This document shows positions 14,056 to 21,105 of a stretch of 34,141 bases of DNA, piece after piece (the stretch's first letter is position 1; each line of letters starts with the position of its first letter). Source of the stretch: a virus; the IMG/VR virus record IMGVR_UViG_3300032282_001611, positions 1-34,141 of that record; one strand, 5' to 3'. The notes under the pieces are model-generated. The model was not told where the DNA came from and ran no database searches. It saw only the letters and a list, made by a program, of their open reading frames with translations. The position numbers and the translations under genes were made by a program.

Positions 14056-14456
14056 ACTGCCGGTGTGGTTGTCTTTTGCTTGCCCAAGTCCTGCTTGATG
14101 CGTGATACTAAACTTGCATCATCACCAATGAGGTCCATTAGGCTCTGCATTACGTCTAACATTACAAGACGCTGTGGACTGCTTAATGGGCTTCCGCTCA
14201 TCATAGCTTTCATTGCGCTGTTTAGGCTGGATACTTGGCCTTTATCAACAAGTCCGTTTTGGGCTAGCTGGTACATGCGGGCCATTGCTTTTTGTGACTT
14301 AGCACGACTATCAGCATCGTTGTTTACATCGCCAGCAGGTTGTGCTTGGCCAATTTTAGCGTCAATACCAGGTTGTTCAACTGGTGCTTCGCCTAATTCC
14401 GATTCTAATAAACTCAAACGGTCGATTATGTCTCTAATTTGTTGTGTTGGTTGCAT
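14052..14456 (-). CDS. Small hypothetical protein on the minus strand
   Basis: A 134-residue helical protein. The ATG at 14456 is chosen because GGAGG (14467-14471 read on the minus strand) lies 10 bases upstream and a CATAAATA late promoter lies just beyond. A longer frame upstream has no site. The N-terminus (MQPTQQIRDIIDRLSLLESELG) is coiled-coil-like, followed by a Q/A/G/D-rich linker and two C-terminal helices (QRLVMLDVMQSLMDLIGDD). There are no membrane or catalytic motifs. As a late-class, minus-strand insertion between gp41 and virion genes it could be a minor virion or chaperone protein. I recall similar short proteins in cyanophages but cannot name it. Confidence 0.7.
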   Translation of the reverse strand: MQPTQQIRDIIDRLSLLESELGEAPVEQPGIDAKIGQAQPAGDVNNDADSRAKSQKAMARMYQLAQNGLVDKGQVSSLNSAMKAMMSGSPLSSPQRLVMLDVMQSLMDLIGDDASLVSRIKQDLGKQKTTTPAV

Positions 14457-14479
14457 GGGATACAATCCTCCTATTGATT

Positions 14480-14496
14480 TATTTATGCCATAAATA
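14480..14496. promoter_or_regulatory. Palindromic bidirectional late promoter
   Basis: TATTTATGCCATAAATA is a perfect inverted repeat around one central base. Read on the plus strand, CATAAATA (14489-14496) precedes ATG 14515 by 18 bases. Read on the minus strand, CATAAATA (14487-14480) precedes ATG 14456 by 23 bases. Both genes have good ribosome-binding sites, so both directions look functional. Confidence 0.75.
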
Positions 14497-14514
14497 CATT
14501 TGGGAGCAGAGATC

Positions 14515-14769
14515 ATGAAGAAACAGACCCGTAGTCTACTACAAGAAATAAACGACTTAGTCCCCCAAAAGGACGTCAACTTCTTTGTTGAAAGCAAAGC
14601 AGTTCAGGCCATTGCCAGTGTACAAAACCTATTGAAACTGATAGAGTCTAACTACTCCCCAGAAGACGCATCAGATCTAATCAAGCGTTTGTTTAACAGC
14701 ATGAAAAGCGGAGATCAGGAAAAGTTCCGCAGAGGTGTGCGATATATACGAGAGTCAAAACAGCCATGA
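14515..14769 (+). CDS. Small helical hypothetical protein
   Basis: An 84-residue protein. I use ATG 14515 with GGGAGCAGAG ahead rather than a TTG 15 bases upstream. It is all-helical by pattern (VQNLLKLIESNYSPEDASDLIKRLFNSM) and basic at the C-terminus, with no membrane segment. It overlaps the following gene by four bases (ATGA), so it is probably produced in balance with it. The late promoter and location at the head of the virion-protein block suggest a virion or assembly role. I do not recognise a family by name. Confidence 0.65.
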   Translation: MKKQTRSLLQEINDLVPQKDVNFFVESKAVQAIASVQNLLKLIESNYSPEDASDLIKRLFNSMKSGDQEKFRRGVRYIRESKQP

Positions 14770-15923
14770 GATTTAATGATCTACTAGTCGAAGGACACAA
14801 GCGCATCCTTAAAGAAGCCACAGTTGGTCGCGACCTACAACATATAGAAGACTATCTAATCGTTGATGGTGCCGAAGGTGGACTTGGTAGTTTGATAGAC
14901 TTGAAGCGCCTTGCCGATAATGCAGGAGAAAGCTCAGTTAAGTGGGATGGCACAATGGCTATCTATTGGGGCTACAGCAACGAAGGCAAGTTCTATCTGA
15001 TCCCAAATGCCCAATGGGCAAAGAAGCTGGTACTTCCAAAGGAAGACTTAGCGTCAGAAATACAGAATACAGGACGTAAGCGTCCAGATCAAACAGATGA
15101 CCAACATGCACAAGTGCGCAAGGCGCTCAGTGACAAGTACATGGCTCTATGGGACGTATTTGAAAAAGCATCCGCAGGTACACGTGGCTTCTTCAAAGGT
15201 GATATTATGTTTACAGGTAAACAACATCCAGATGCCAACGGAAACTATGTGTTTACACCTAACAAGGTTACCTATACAGTGAGTCCTAAAGGGCTGTATG
15301 GAAAGATGCCTACCGCAGAAGTATTTGTTACGGTACATGGTAAAGCAGACGAGCTTGGTAGTCCTAGACTGACACCTGCAGATCCTAAAGAAGTAGCCAT
15401 GCTCAACAGTACACCTGCGCTGATTGCATTAGATATACAAAAGCCAGTAGGTGGTGTTGATATTGATACTGCTGAAATAGACAAAGCAATAGGCATGGTC
15501 AAGCAAAATGCTGCCGCCATTGATGCTATCTCTAATTTTACTGCACCAAAGTTTACCACATTCAAACAGATCATGTACAACTATGCAGTCAAGCTAGGTA
15601 AGAGTCATGATTCGTTAGACTTCAATGATTGGTTGCTGACTGCCAAGGTCAGTGAACCGCAGAAAGCCGTAATTGCAGACATACAAAAGAAACCAGAGTG
15701 GAAATTATTTTGGAGTACTTTCCTTGCGCTTAAACGAGCCAAGTACAAAGTTTTTGATCAGCTGACAAACCAGCACGGTAGCGAAATGGCCAAGACACTT
15801 GGTATCACTGCAAGCACCAATGGCAAGCCAGGCGGCGAAGGGTATGTTACTCCAGCTGGTAAAATCGTCAATCCGAATTTCCGTAGTGCGCCAGACAATC
15901 CAAGATTTACTGGCGAGATCTAA
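14766..15923 (+). CDS. DUF6267-like protein with a ligase-type KxDG motif
   Basis: A 385-residue protein coupled by ATGA to the upstream gene. It resembles an uncharacterised family of aquatic T4-like phages that I recall as DUF6267: LQHIEDYLIVDG, then SSVKWDGTMAIYWG with K59-W-D-G62, FFKGDIMFTG (142-151) and YVFTPNKVTYTVS (161-173). KxDG followed by a hydrophobic-G-(D/E) strand is the order of motifs I and III of the covalent nucleotidyltransferases (DNA/RNA ligases, capping enzymes). I do not see a convincing motif IV or V, so ligase activity is hypothesis. The C-terminal 30 residues are glycine- and proline-rich. Late-class expression would be odd for a replication ligase. Confidence 0.65.
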   Translation: MRFNDLLVEGHKRILKEATVGRDLQHIEDYLIVDGAEGGLGSLIDLKRLADNAGESSVKWDGTMAIYWGYSNEGKFYLIPNAQWAKKLVLPKEDLASEIQNTGRKRPDQTDDQHAQVRKALSDKYMALWDVFEKASAGTRGFFKGDIMFTGKQHPDANGNYVFTPNKVTYTVSPKGLYGKMPTAEVFVTVHGKADELGSPRLTPADPKEVAMLNSTPALIALDIQKPVGGVDIDTAEIDKAIGMVKQNAAAIDAISNFTAPKFTTFKQIMYNYAVKLGKSHDSLDFNDWLLTAKVSEPQKAVIADIQKKPEWKLFWSTFLALKRAKYKVFDQLTNQHGSEMAKTLGITASTNGKPGGEGYVTPAGKIVNPNFRSAPDNPRFTGEI

Positions 15924-15937
15924 TAGAGAGAAGCAAC

Positions 15938-16702
15938 ATGAAAAGAGACGAAAGTTTAGAACAAGATATCAACGAAGCGTACAGTAGTATATTTGTTGAA
16001 AGCAAACTATTCAAGAGTAAAGTTGCTGTAACTAGCATGGATATTGAAGATGTTGCAGAATACACTTACATAAGCATCGTGGCTCTTTGGGTAATGTACT
16101 GTGTTCCTGTTACCAAGCAAACTGCAATGGCTTATGCTGACCGTACAATGAGCTTTGGTAACTTCAAGCAAGAACGTAACATGGCAACAGACTTATATGT
16201 TGCACTCAATACATTGATAAACCCAACAGGATCTGTTAGCAAGACCCTAGCAGATCAAGCAGGCAATGTTGAGTCTCGTAAAAGCATACATGTCAATCAA
16301 CAGTTGATCAAGAACTTCCTTGATGGCATGGCATCAGGCAGCGTAGATAGTACTGATGCGTCTCGTTTCTTGCTTAAACTAGAGCGCATGCTAAACATAC
16401 ATAACATCATGTATAAGTCTGTGCGTAGGATGGCACAGGACTGGACAGGACTTAATCCACACGAACGCAATCTTGTAGTTTCAAGACTCATGCAATATTT
16501 TAACTTGCATGCCAAGCGCAGTGAGCTTAAACCTTTCCTAGAAGACATGGCAAGATCTGAAGGCTACAGAGAAGGCGATGCACCAGACCACGGAAACAAA
16601 GCTGATACTATCAAAGCATTAGCAGTAGCCGCGGCAGCATTATATGGTGGTTACAGGCTTGGTAGGGCATTACTTCCAGATGCAAAGAAACTGTTCAAAT
16701 AA
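15938..16702 (+). CDS. Hypothetical protein, probably virion-associated
   Basis: A 254-residue mostly helical protein with GAGAAG ahead of ATG 15938. The central part (about 45-190) has regular amphipathic helices (RFLLKLERMLNIHNIMYKSV). A hydrophobic segment near the C-terminus, IKALAVAAAALYGGYRLGRALL (about 226-247), could be a single membrane span. There is no signal peptide or catalytic motif. It is 14 bases after the DUF6267-like gene and probably in the same late operon. A membrane-contacting internal virion or ejection protein is one possibility, but the sequence alone does not show it. Confidence 0.65.
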   Translation: MKRDESLEQDINEAYSSIFVESKLFKSKVAVTSMDIEDVAEYTYISIVALWVMYCVPVTKQTAMAYADRTMSFGNFKQERNMATDLYVALNTLINPTGSVSKTLADQAGNVESRKSIHVNQQLIKNFLDGMASGSVDSTDASRFLLKLERMLNIHNIMYKSVRRMAQDWTGLNPHERNLVVSRLMQYFNLHAKRSELKPFLEDMARSEGYREGDAPDHGNKADTIKALAVAAAALYGGYRLGRALLPDAKKLFK

Positions 16703-16732
16703 ACACGATCTCAGCTGGATTTAGCCATCAGG

Positions 16733-16740
16733 ACTAAATA
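16733..16740 (+). promoter_or_regulatory. Late-type promoter ACTAAATA
   Basis: TAAATA with no -35 box, 53 bases before ATG 16794. The intervening leader holds a small hairpin (GAAGA 16748-16752 with TCTTC 16759-16763) and AAGGAGA. Confidence 0.6.
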
Positions 16741-16793
16741 AAAGCAGGAAGACATAGATCTTCTCAGAACATTCCATATCAAGGAGAATTATT

Positions 16794-17177
16794 ATGGCAT
16801 CAACAACAACTCGTGTAAACGGTACAGCAGGCGCAGAAGACGGCGGCATTTTGTCACCAGGCGCTAGCCTTGCTTTCTACAAGGTTACAGTTAAGGACGC
16901 TTCTGCAGCCGCAGTTGACCTTCGTGCAGAATCAGAAATAAACGAAGCAATTGAATTGCTTGTCCGTGCAATTCCTACAACAATCGCTTATGACATTGCT
17001 AACGCCACATCAGGCATTATCCATGTGATTTGCGACGGTCATGCTGCCTTGTCAGCTGCCGCATTGCAGACATCCCTACGTGCTCTTGGTACTTCAATCG
17101 GTACTAACGGCATTGACGTGTCAGGTACAGTTGTAGAAGCTGGCGCTGGTTTCACAGTTAGCTCAACAGCAGTTTAA
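16794..17177 (+). CDS. Small, probably abundant virion protein
   Basis: A 127-residue, soluble, Ala/Thr/Gly/Val-rich protein with very low lysine content and alternating hydrophobic residues typical of beta-sandwich capsid decoration or tail proteins. It has a strong AAGGAGA ribosome-binding site, its own late promoter and a strong terminator just downstream. That makes it a single-gene unit, a common layout for highly expressed structural proteins. I do not recognise the family. A head decoration or tube-type protein is possible by size and context, but no homology is visible. Confidence 0.65.
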   Translation: MASTTTRVNGTAGAEDGGILSPGASLAFYKVTVKDASAAAVDLRAESEINEAIELLVRAIPTTIAYDIANATSGIIHVICDGHAALSAAALQTSLRALGTSIGTNGIDVSGTVVEAGAGFTVSSTAV

Positions 17178-17198
17178 TCTTAGACTGAGTAGTAAATT

Positions 17199-17224
17199 GA
17201 AAGCCGCCGAGAGGCGGCTTTCTC
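17199..17224 (+). terminator. Strong intrinsic terminator
   Basis: GAAAGCCGCC (17199-17208) pairs perfectly with GGCGGCTTTC (17213-17222) around a GAGA tetraloop, in a 10-bp stem. Because the stem ends in AAAG/CTTTC, it may work in both directions. It separates the small abundant virion protein from the next late unit. Confidence 0.85.
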
Positions 17225-17240
17225 ATGACCACGTTACTGG

Positions 17241-17248
17241 CTTAAATA
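17241..17248 (+). promoter_or_regulatory. Late-type promoter CTTAAATA
   Basis: TAAATA 27 bases upstream of the GTG at 17276, directly after the terminator, as expected for a new late transcription unit. Confidence 0.6.
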
Positions 17249-17275
17249 GTGCATACTTAATGAAGGCACAGATAC

Positions 17276-17686
17276 GTGGAATTTTTTACATGCTACACAT
17301 TGATAGACATTACTTGTACTGGGGTCAATGATCCAGCAAGCGTATTACCTTATCAACAATATCAGAACTTCAATACATTCCTGCAATTCATCGGCCTTCG
17401 TACACAGCCATTGGATATAAAAGTTGAAAGATTAACAGATCAACCTCTTGATGATTTCAAGTTTGGATCCAAGTATAGCGGCAGCGGCGATGTGTGGAAG
17501 ATAACATGGTCCATTGAAACGGTTGGCTACGTTGGTATCAATGAACTCAAGCAAGATGCAGATGGGATTCCAATACATACTAACCTAACTGAAACAGTTG
17601 ATCTGACATCTAGCGTGTTAGAGACCAAAGATTCTCGTAAGCGTAACCTGTATTTTACCAAAGAAAATAGACCCACTCAAACATAA
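17276..17686 (+). CDS. Virion-type protein of aquatic T4-like phages
   Basis: A 136-residue protein with a GTG start; the ATG just upstream at 17260 is out of frame. MEFFTCYTLIDITCTGV followed by PYQQYQNFNTFLQFIGLRTQP, then GSGDVWKITWSIETVGY and a C-terminal LTETVDLTSSV...KRNLYF matches a recurring small structural protein I recall from cyanophages. It is beta-rich with no membrane span. It is alone between two late promoters. The likely role is a minor tail or head component; the exact function is unknown. Confidence 0.65.
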   Translation: MEFFTCYTLIDITCTGVNDPASVLPYQQYQNFNTFLQFIGLRTQPLDIKVERLTDQPLDDFKFGSKYSGSGDVWKITWSIETVGYVGINELKQDADGIPIHTNLTETVDLTSSVLETKDSRKRNLYFTKENRPTQT

Positions 17687-17692
17687 CTTTTC

Positions 17693-17700
17693 GATAAATA
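17693..17700 (+). promoter_or_regulatory. Late-type promoter GATAAATA
   Basis: GATAAATA lies 123 bases before ATG 17824, by far the longest late leader in the window, just after the previous stop codon. Confidence 0.65.
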
Positions 17701-17823
17701 ATCCAGCGGTATTGTTTCCGCTTTGGCACATCATTGGACTCAACACTACACCCACTTTAGGCATAATTACAGGCTCTTACAACCACGCCAACTAAGCGTG
17801 TCAATATAAAGGAGTCCAACTCG
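17701..17823 (+). other. Long structured 5' leader
   Basis: This non-coding leader of about 120 nt contains two hairpins, AGCGG/CCGCT (17705-17709 with 17718-17722) and CACGC/GCGTG (17784-17788 with 17796-17800). It ends with AAAGGAG 10 bases before ATG 17824. The second hairpin lies about 10 nt before the ribosome-binding site, so it could tune translation. I see no ORF inside it. Confidence 0.45.
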
Positions 17824-18105
17824 ATGGCCACTAATCTCGAGAAGGAAAATCTAGAAGCACACGTTGATCTATGTGCTGAAAGATATCGTCGCTTGGAAGA
17901 AAAGTTCGAATCCCTTAGCCATCGCATGGATGCCATTGAAGAGCGTCTGGAAAACATGAGTGCAAAGAATTCCGCTCAGTTTGAAGAACTTAAAAAGATG
18001 GTGCGTGAAGGTCAAGAAAGCAAATTCAAAGTTTTGGTAACTACCGCTGGTAGCGTTATCGCCGCCCTGTTAGCTACACTTGGTTATTTGATAGCAAAAA
18101 AATGA
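17824..18105 (+). CDS. XhlA-like coiled-coil protein with C-terminal membrane segment
   Basis: A 93-residue protein. Residues about 5-65 form a charged coiled coil (RYRRLEEKFESLSHRMDAIEE), and residues about 68-91 (KVLVTTAGSVIAALLATLGY) are a single hydrophobic span ending in KK. That is the architecture of XhlA/BhlA-type proteins, which accompany holins and endolysins at the inner membrane, and of some tail-associated membrane proteins. AAAGGAG precedes the ATG. It overlaps the next gene by four bases (ATGA). Sole late promoter and long leader suggest controlled expression, which would suit a lysis component, but no endolysin or classic holin is adjacent. Confidence 0.6.
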   Translation: MATNLEKENLEAHVDLCAERYRRLEEKFESLSHRMDAIEERLENMSAKNSAQFEELKKMVREGQESKFKVLVTTAGSVIAALLATLGYLIAKK

Positions 18106-18395
18106 GATTGTATGAGATGTTTGATGACTCGGAAGATGAAGTCATCGTTGAAGCAAAGCTGGTATGGGCACGCCGTGGCAAGAAGGTTGTGCGTAAAGTT
18201 CGTTGTACCTCTGGTAAACGAAAAGGCCGTGCTGTTGCTAAAGCATCCAGTTGTGGTAAGAAGATAGATATGAAGAAGCGTTTTGTAATGAAACGCACAC
18301 AACGTAGATTCAAGCAAAAGATTAAAATGAAAGCACGTAGGACCAAGAGGTTCAACCCAATTAGTAAACGTGTAGCGCGACTAAACAAGCACTAG
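18102..18395 (+). CDS. Very basic small protein, probably nucleic-acid binding
   Basis: A 97-residue protein with about 40% Lys+Arg after an acidic N-terminal leader (MRLYEMFDDSEDEVIVEA). The segment VRCTSGKRKGRAVAKASSCGKK and the final RRTKRFNPISKRVARLNKH resemble small basic proteins I recall from pelagiphages and cyanophages. The acidic start followed by a basic body suggests an internal head protein matured by the prohead protease, similar in principle to T4 internal proteins, but no cleavage site can be proved. Two cysteines (about 35 and 51) could bind metal or form a disulphide. It is coupled to the XhlA-like gene by ATGA. Confidence 0.6.
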   Translation: MRLYEMFDDSEDEVIVEAKLVWARRGKKVVRKVRCTSGKRKGRAVAKASSCGKKIDMKKRFVMKRTQRRFKQKIKMKARRTKRFNPISKRVARLNKH

Positions 18396-18403
18396 GATTT
18401 ATC

Positions 18404-18910
18404 ATGGCTCGTAAACGCAAACAAGTTAAGCAATTGGCAGAATCTCTGAGAGAAGCAATTGACCGTGCGCATAATTTATTAGAAGATGACTTTCATTCTC
18501 CAGGCAAGTTAGTGGCATCAGCGCATCGACAGGGTGATAAATTTGTCTTTGAAAATGGCTGGGTTATTAAGACCAAAAACGAACCTTGGCTTGGTAAGAA
18601 GAAGAATTTTTATGATGTATACAATGCAAACACAGGTACTAAGGAAGCTGAGAACCTAGGACTGTTTATGTCTGCAATGGCTATTGTTAGAGTAAACTCA
18701 AGTAAACGACTGAGCCAGATTTTAGATACACAAAACATATTAAGATCGGATAACACATATCAGCATCATCTTAACGATGCCGCTATATTTGGTATGCGAT
18801 TGAAATCAAACCACGCTGACGAATTCAAGCGTGATTTTTACCTTATACGTATGGAAGAAGCAATGATAAATTGCAAGGCAGCTAAGATAGCTCTGCGCTC
18901 TTACATTTGA
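18404..18910 (+). CDS. Hypothetical protein, late region
   Basis: A 168-residue protein with a weak TAGGA before ATG 18404. The N-terminus is basic and helical (MARKRKQVKQLAESLREAID), the middle carries beta strands (GDKFVFENGWVIKTKNEPWLG) and the C-terminus is helical. It follows the basic protein by 8 bases, so it is probably in the same late operon. No family recognised. The FENGWVIKTKNEPWLGKKKNFYDVYN region is reminiscent of small phage virion proteins, but no specific role can be proposed. Confidence 0.6.
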   Translation: MARKRKQVKQLAESLREAIDRAHNLLEDDFHSPGKLVASAHRQGDKFVFENGWVIKTKNEPWLGKKKNFYDVYNANTGTKEAENLGLFMSAMAIVRVNSSKRLSQILDTQNILRSDNTYQHHLNDAAIFGMRLKSNHADEFKRDFYLIRMEEAMINCKAAKIALRSYI

Positions 18911-18920
18911 GTTAACCAAG

Positions 18921-18928
18921 CATAAATA
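18921..18928 (+). promoter_or_regulatory. Late-type promoter CATAAATA
   Basis: CATAAATA, 20 bases before ATG 18949, with TAGGAAGG between as ribosome-binding site. Confidence 0.7.
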
Positions 18929-18948
18929 TCACTAGGAAGGTTATCAAC

Positions 18949-19632
18949 ATGAAACTAAACGATCTTGAAGTATCACAGCCACAAAAGAACACAAAGGCAC
19001 GTAAGTTCTTAGAAAGCCAGCACCGAGTCAACGTGAATGTTGATGCGTCTAAGGCATCTGAACTGTTACGTAAAGTTCACAAACTCAAAGAAGAGCAATT
19101 TTATTCTAAGAGCGATTTCCATCTAGACCCTGCTTATACAAAGCTAGCAATGCTTGCACAGCTCTTGAAAGAAACAGTTGAAAATGGTGTTGTTGAAGAA
19201 TTGGCCGAAGCTGACGAAATGGGCGGAACAGGTGAAAACCTTGAACAAGCTCAACTGATCCTGGCAGTACAGGACATGATTGACGATATCATGGGCATGG
19301 CAGAAGATTTAGCCAGCATGCAAGTACAAAAGATGATGCCTATCATTGCCAAGATGAAGATGGCATTTAGCATGGAACAAGCCCAGGCATTTGAAACGTC
19401 TGTAAACACCACATTAACATCGGCACTTGATGCAATGAAGGCAGCACACGATGGTATGACTGATGCAGTAGCAGTATTACAAGGTCAATCACCAGCAATG
19501 CCGGCACCGGATCTTGGTAGTGATGCATCAATACCAACAGACGACGCAAGCGATCCTGCCGCAGGTATGGACGCCGCCAGCGGCCCAGCTGATGAGCCAT
19601 TGGGACGTGGGTTAAAAGATGAAGCTCTTTGA
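18949..19632 (+). CDS. Helical virion-type protein with disordered acidic tail
   Basis: A 227-residue protein. Residues about 20-60 are basic and helical. Residues 60-175 form long helices rich in methionine (QVQKMMPIIAKMKMAFSMEQ). Residues 180-225 are a low-complexity A/D/P/S tail (SIPTDDASDPAAGMDAASGP). The segment FHLDPAYTKLAMLAQLLKETVENGV recalls an uncharacterised structural protein of aquatic T4-like phages. There is no membrane span. It overlaps the next gene by 14 nt. Likely an internal or scaffold-like virion component, by composition and late promoter only. Confidence 0.6.
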   Translation: MKLNDLEVSQPQKNTKARKFLESQHRVNVNVDASKASELLRKVHKLKEEQFYSKSDFHLDPAYTKLAMLAQLLKETVENGVVEELAEADEMGGTGENLEQAQLILAVQDMIDDIMGMAEDLASMQVQKMMPIIAKMKMAFSMEQAQAFETSVNTTLTSALDAMKAAHDGMTDAVAVLQGQSPAMPAPDLGSDASIPTDDASDPAAGMDAASGPADEPLGRGLKDEAL

Positions 19633-19933
19633 AGTTGATGCACAGCTAGATGATTTAAGAGACGAGGTCTCTGGACTCATATTGGCTGCAAAAGGTGCAG
19701 GGATGGATGAAATCTCTCCTAATCAATTACTTTTTGATCTGCGCCGAAGCGGCAACAACATGGGCATAGATGAGCTTATGCTATTGCTTAAAGGGTTGCC
19801 AGGAGTCGAAGAAGCTAATCCTCGTTCAATCAAGATAGCAACTACTTCTCCAGAAGAAAAGCTGAAACAAAAAGACGACGAGATTGTTAGCAAGATGGCT
19901 TCTAAAAGTCTCGATAAAAAGATAGGACAATAA
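19619..19933 (+). CDS. Small hypothetical protein, late operon
   Basis: A 104-residue charged protein starting inside the end of the previous gene. It has a compact alpha/beta pattern (SPNQLLFDLRRSGNNMGIDELMLLLKGLPGVEEANPRSIKI) with a helix-turn-helix-like arrangement followed by a KLKQKDDEIVSKMASKSLDKK helical tail. It is not recognisable as a DNA-binding family. It is 1 base from the Ala/Gly-rich protein gene, so the three genes from 18949 to 21104 form one late operon. Confidence 0.6.
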   Translation: MKLFEVDAQLDDLRDEVSGLILAAKGAGMDEISPNQLLFDLRRSGNNMGIDELMLLLKGLPGVEEANPRSIKIATTSPEEKLKQKDDEIVSKMASKSLDKKIGQ

Positions 19934-19934
19934 T

Positions 19935-21104
19935 ATGAACATGGTAGATCTTGGGGCAAGTACTGATGTATCAACTGAAGCCAGCACAGGCAACGAAAAT
20001 GCTGGTGCAAGTGTAGGTGCTGAGGCTAGTGCAAGTGCTACCTTAACTGCTGATGCCCAGGCTGGTATTGATGGTTCAATGGCCAGTGCCAGCGCAGAAG
20101 TTGCTGTCAGTGCAGAAGCCAGTGCAAGTGCAGAAGCAGAAGCACATGCATCACAAGATCTTGGTAGTGGCATTAGTGCTGTCGCTGAAGCCAATGCAGA
20201 AGCAGAAGTTCATGCAAGTGCAGAAGCCGGTGCAGAAGCCAGTGCAAGCGGTGGATGGGACGGATCGGATGCCAGCGTACAAGCAAGCGCAAGCGTTGAA
20301 GCAAGAGTTGAAGTAGGTGCAAGCGGTAGTACAGAAGCCAGCGCCGGATTAGAAACACCAGTTGGTGATATCAAAGTTGGTGCAGAAGCAGAAGGTAGTG
20401 CAGGTGCATACGCTGAAGCAAATGCAGGAATTGAAGGTCATGCAAGCGTTGGTGAACATGGCGTTGATGTAGGTGGTGGTGCAATGGCTGGAGCCAGTGT
20501 TGGCGTTGAGGCTGAAGGTTCGGCAGGTGTTACGACTCCACTAGGCGGAGTCGAAGCAGGTGGCGGAGTTGGTGCAAGCGTTGGTGTGCAAGTAGGTGCC
20601 GAAGGCGAAGCACATGCTACATTCAACGATGGTGTTGCTAGCGTTGGTATATCAGGCGAAGCAGCCGTATTAGTTGGATTAGATGCAGATGTTAATGTTA
20701 ACATTGACACAAAGCCAGCGGTAGAAACAGTTACCACAGTAGTTGACAACTCAGTTGAGATTGCCGCGGAAGCAAAACGCCAATCAGATTTATTGGCAGC
20801 TCAAGCAGTTGAAGCACAGCGCCAGGCACAGGCAGAATTAGATAGACAAGCCGCTGATGCAAAGCGAGTAGCAGATGCCACAGCCGCTGAGTTACAAAGA
20901 CAAAAAGATATTGCTGCCGCCGAAACAAAAAGATTAGCCGACGAAGCTGCCAAAGCTACAAAAACAGTTACGACACAAACAGTTGAAGCAGTCAAATATG
21001 TTGGCCCAGGTGCTAGTAACGTAGCCAAGCAAACTGGTAATGCGATTACTAATACAGCAAAGAAAGCTGGCAATGCACTAAATCCGAAAAAGTGGAAGTT
21101 CTAA
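19935..21104 (+). CDS. Ala/Gly/Glu/Ser-rich low-complexity repeat protein with coiled-coil C-terminus
   Basis: A 389-residue protein. Residues about 1-250 are almost entirely A, S, E, G, V and T in degenerate AEASA/GAEA/GVEAEG repeats (for example AEASASAEAEAHASQD), without cysteines or aromatic clusters. Periods of two to four residues suit a stacked beta or polyglycine-like fibrous fold. Residues about 265-340 are a Q/A/R/D-rich coiled coil (KRQSDLLAAQAVEAQRQAQA). The last 30 residues are basic (AKKAGNALNPKKWKF). This is not a known fibre family to me. A fibrous or internal virion protein is likely from late context. The DNA repeats are also direct (GCAAGTGCAGAAGC-like) and could expand or contract. 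Confidence 0.65.
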   Translation: MNMVDLGASTDVSTEASTGNENAGASVGAEASASATLTADAQAGIDGSMASASAEVAVSAEASASAEAEAHASQDLGSGISAVAEANAEAEVHASAEAGAEASASGGWDGSDASVQASASVEARVEVGASGSTEASAGLETPVGDIKVGAEAEGSAGAYAEANAGIEGHASVGEHGVDVGGGAMAGASVGVEAEGSAGVTTPLGGVEAGGGVGASVGVQVGAEGEAHATFNDGVASVGISGEAAVLVGLDADVNVNIDTKPAVETVTTVVDNSVEIAAEAKRQSDLLAAQAVEAQRQAQAELDRQAADAKRVADATAAELQRQKDIAAAETKRLADEAAKATKTVTTQTVEAVKYVGPGASNVAKQTGNAITNTAKKAGNALNPKKWKF

Positions 21105-21105
21105 C

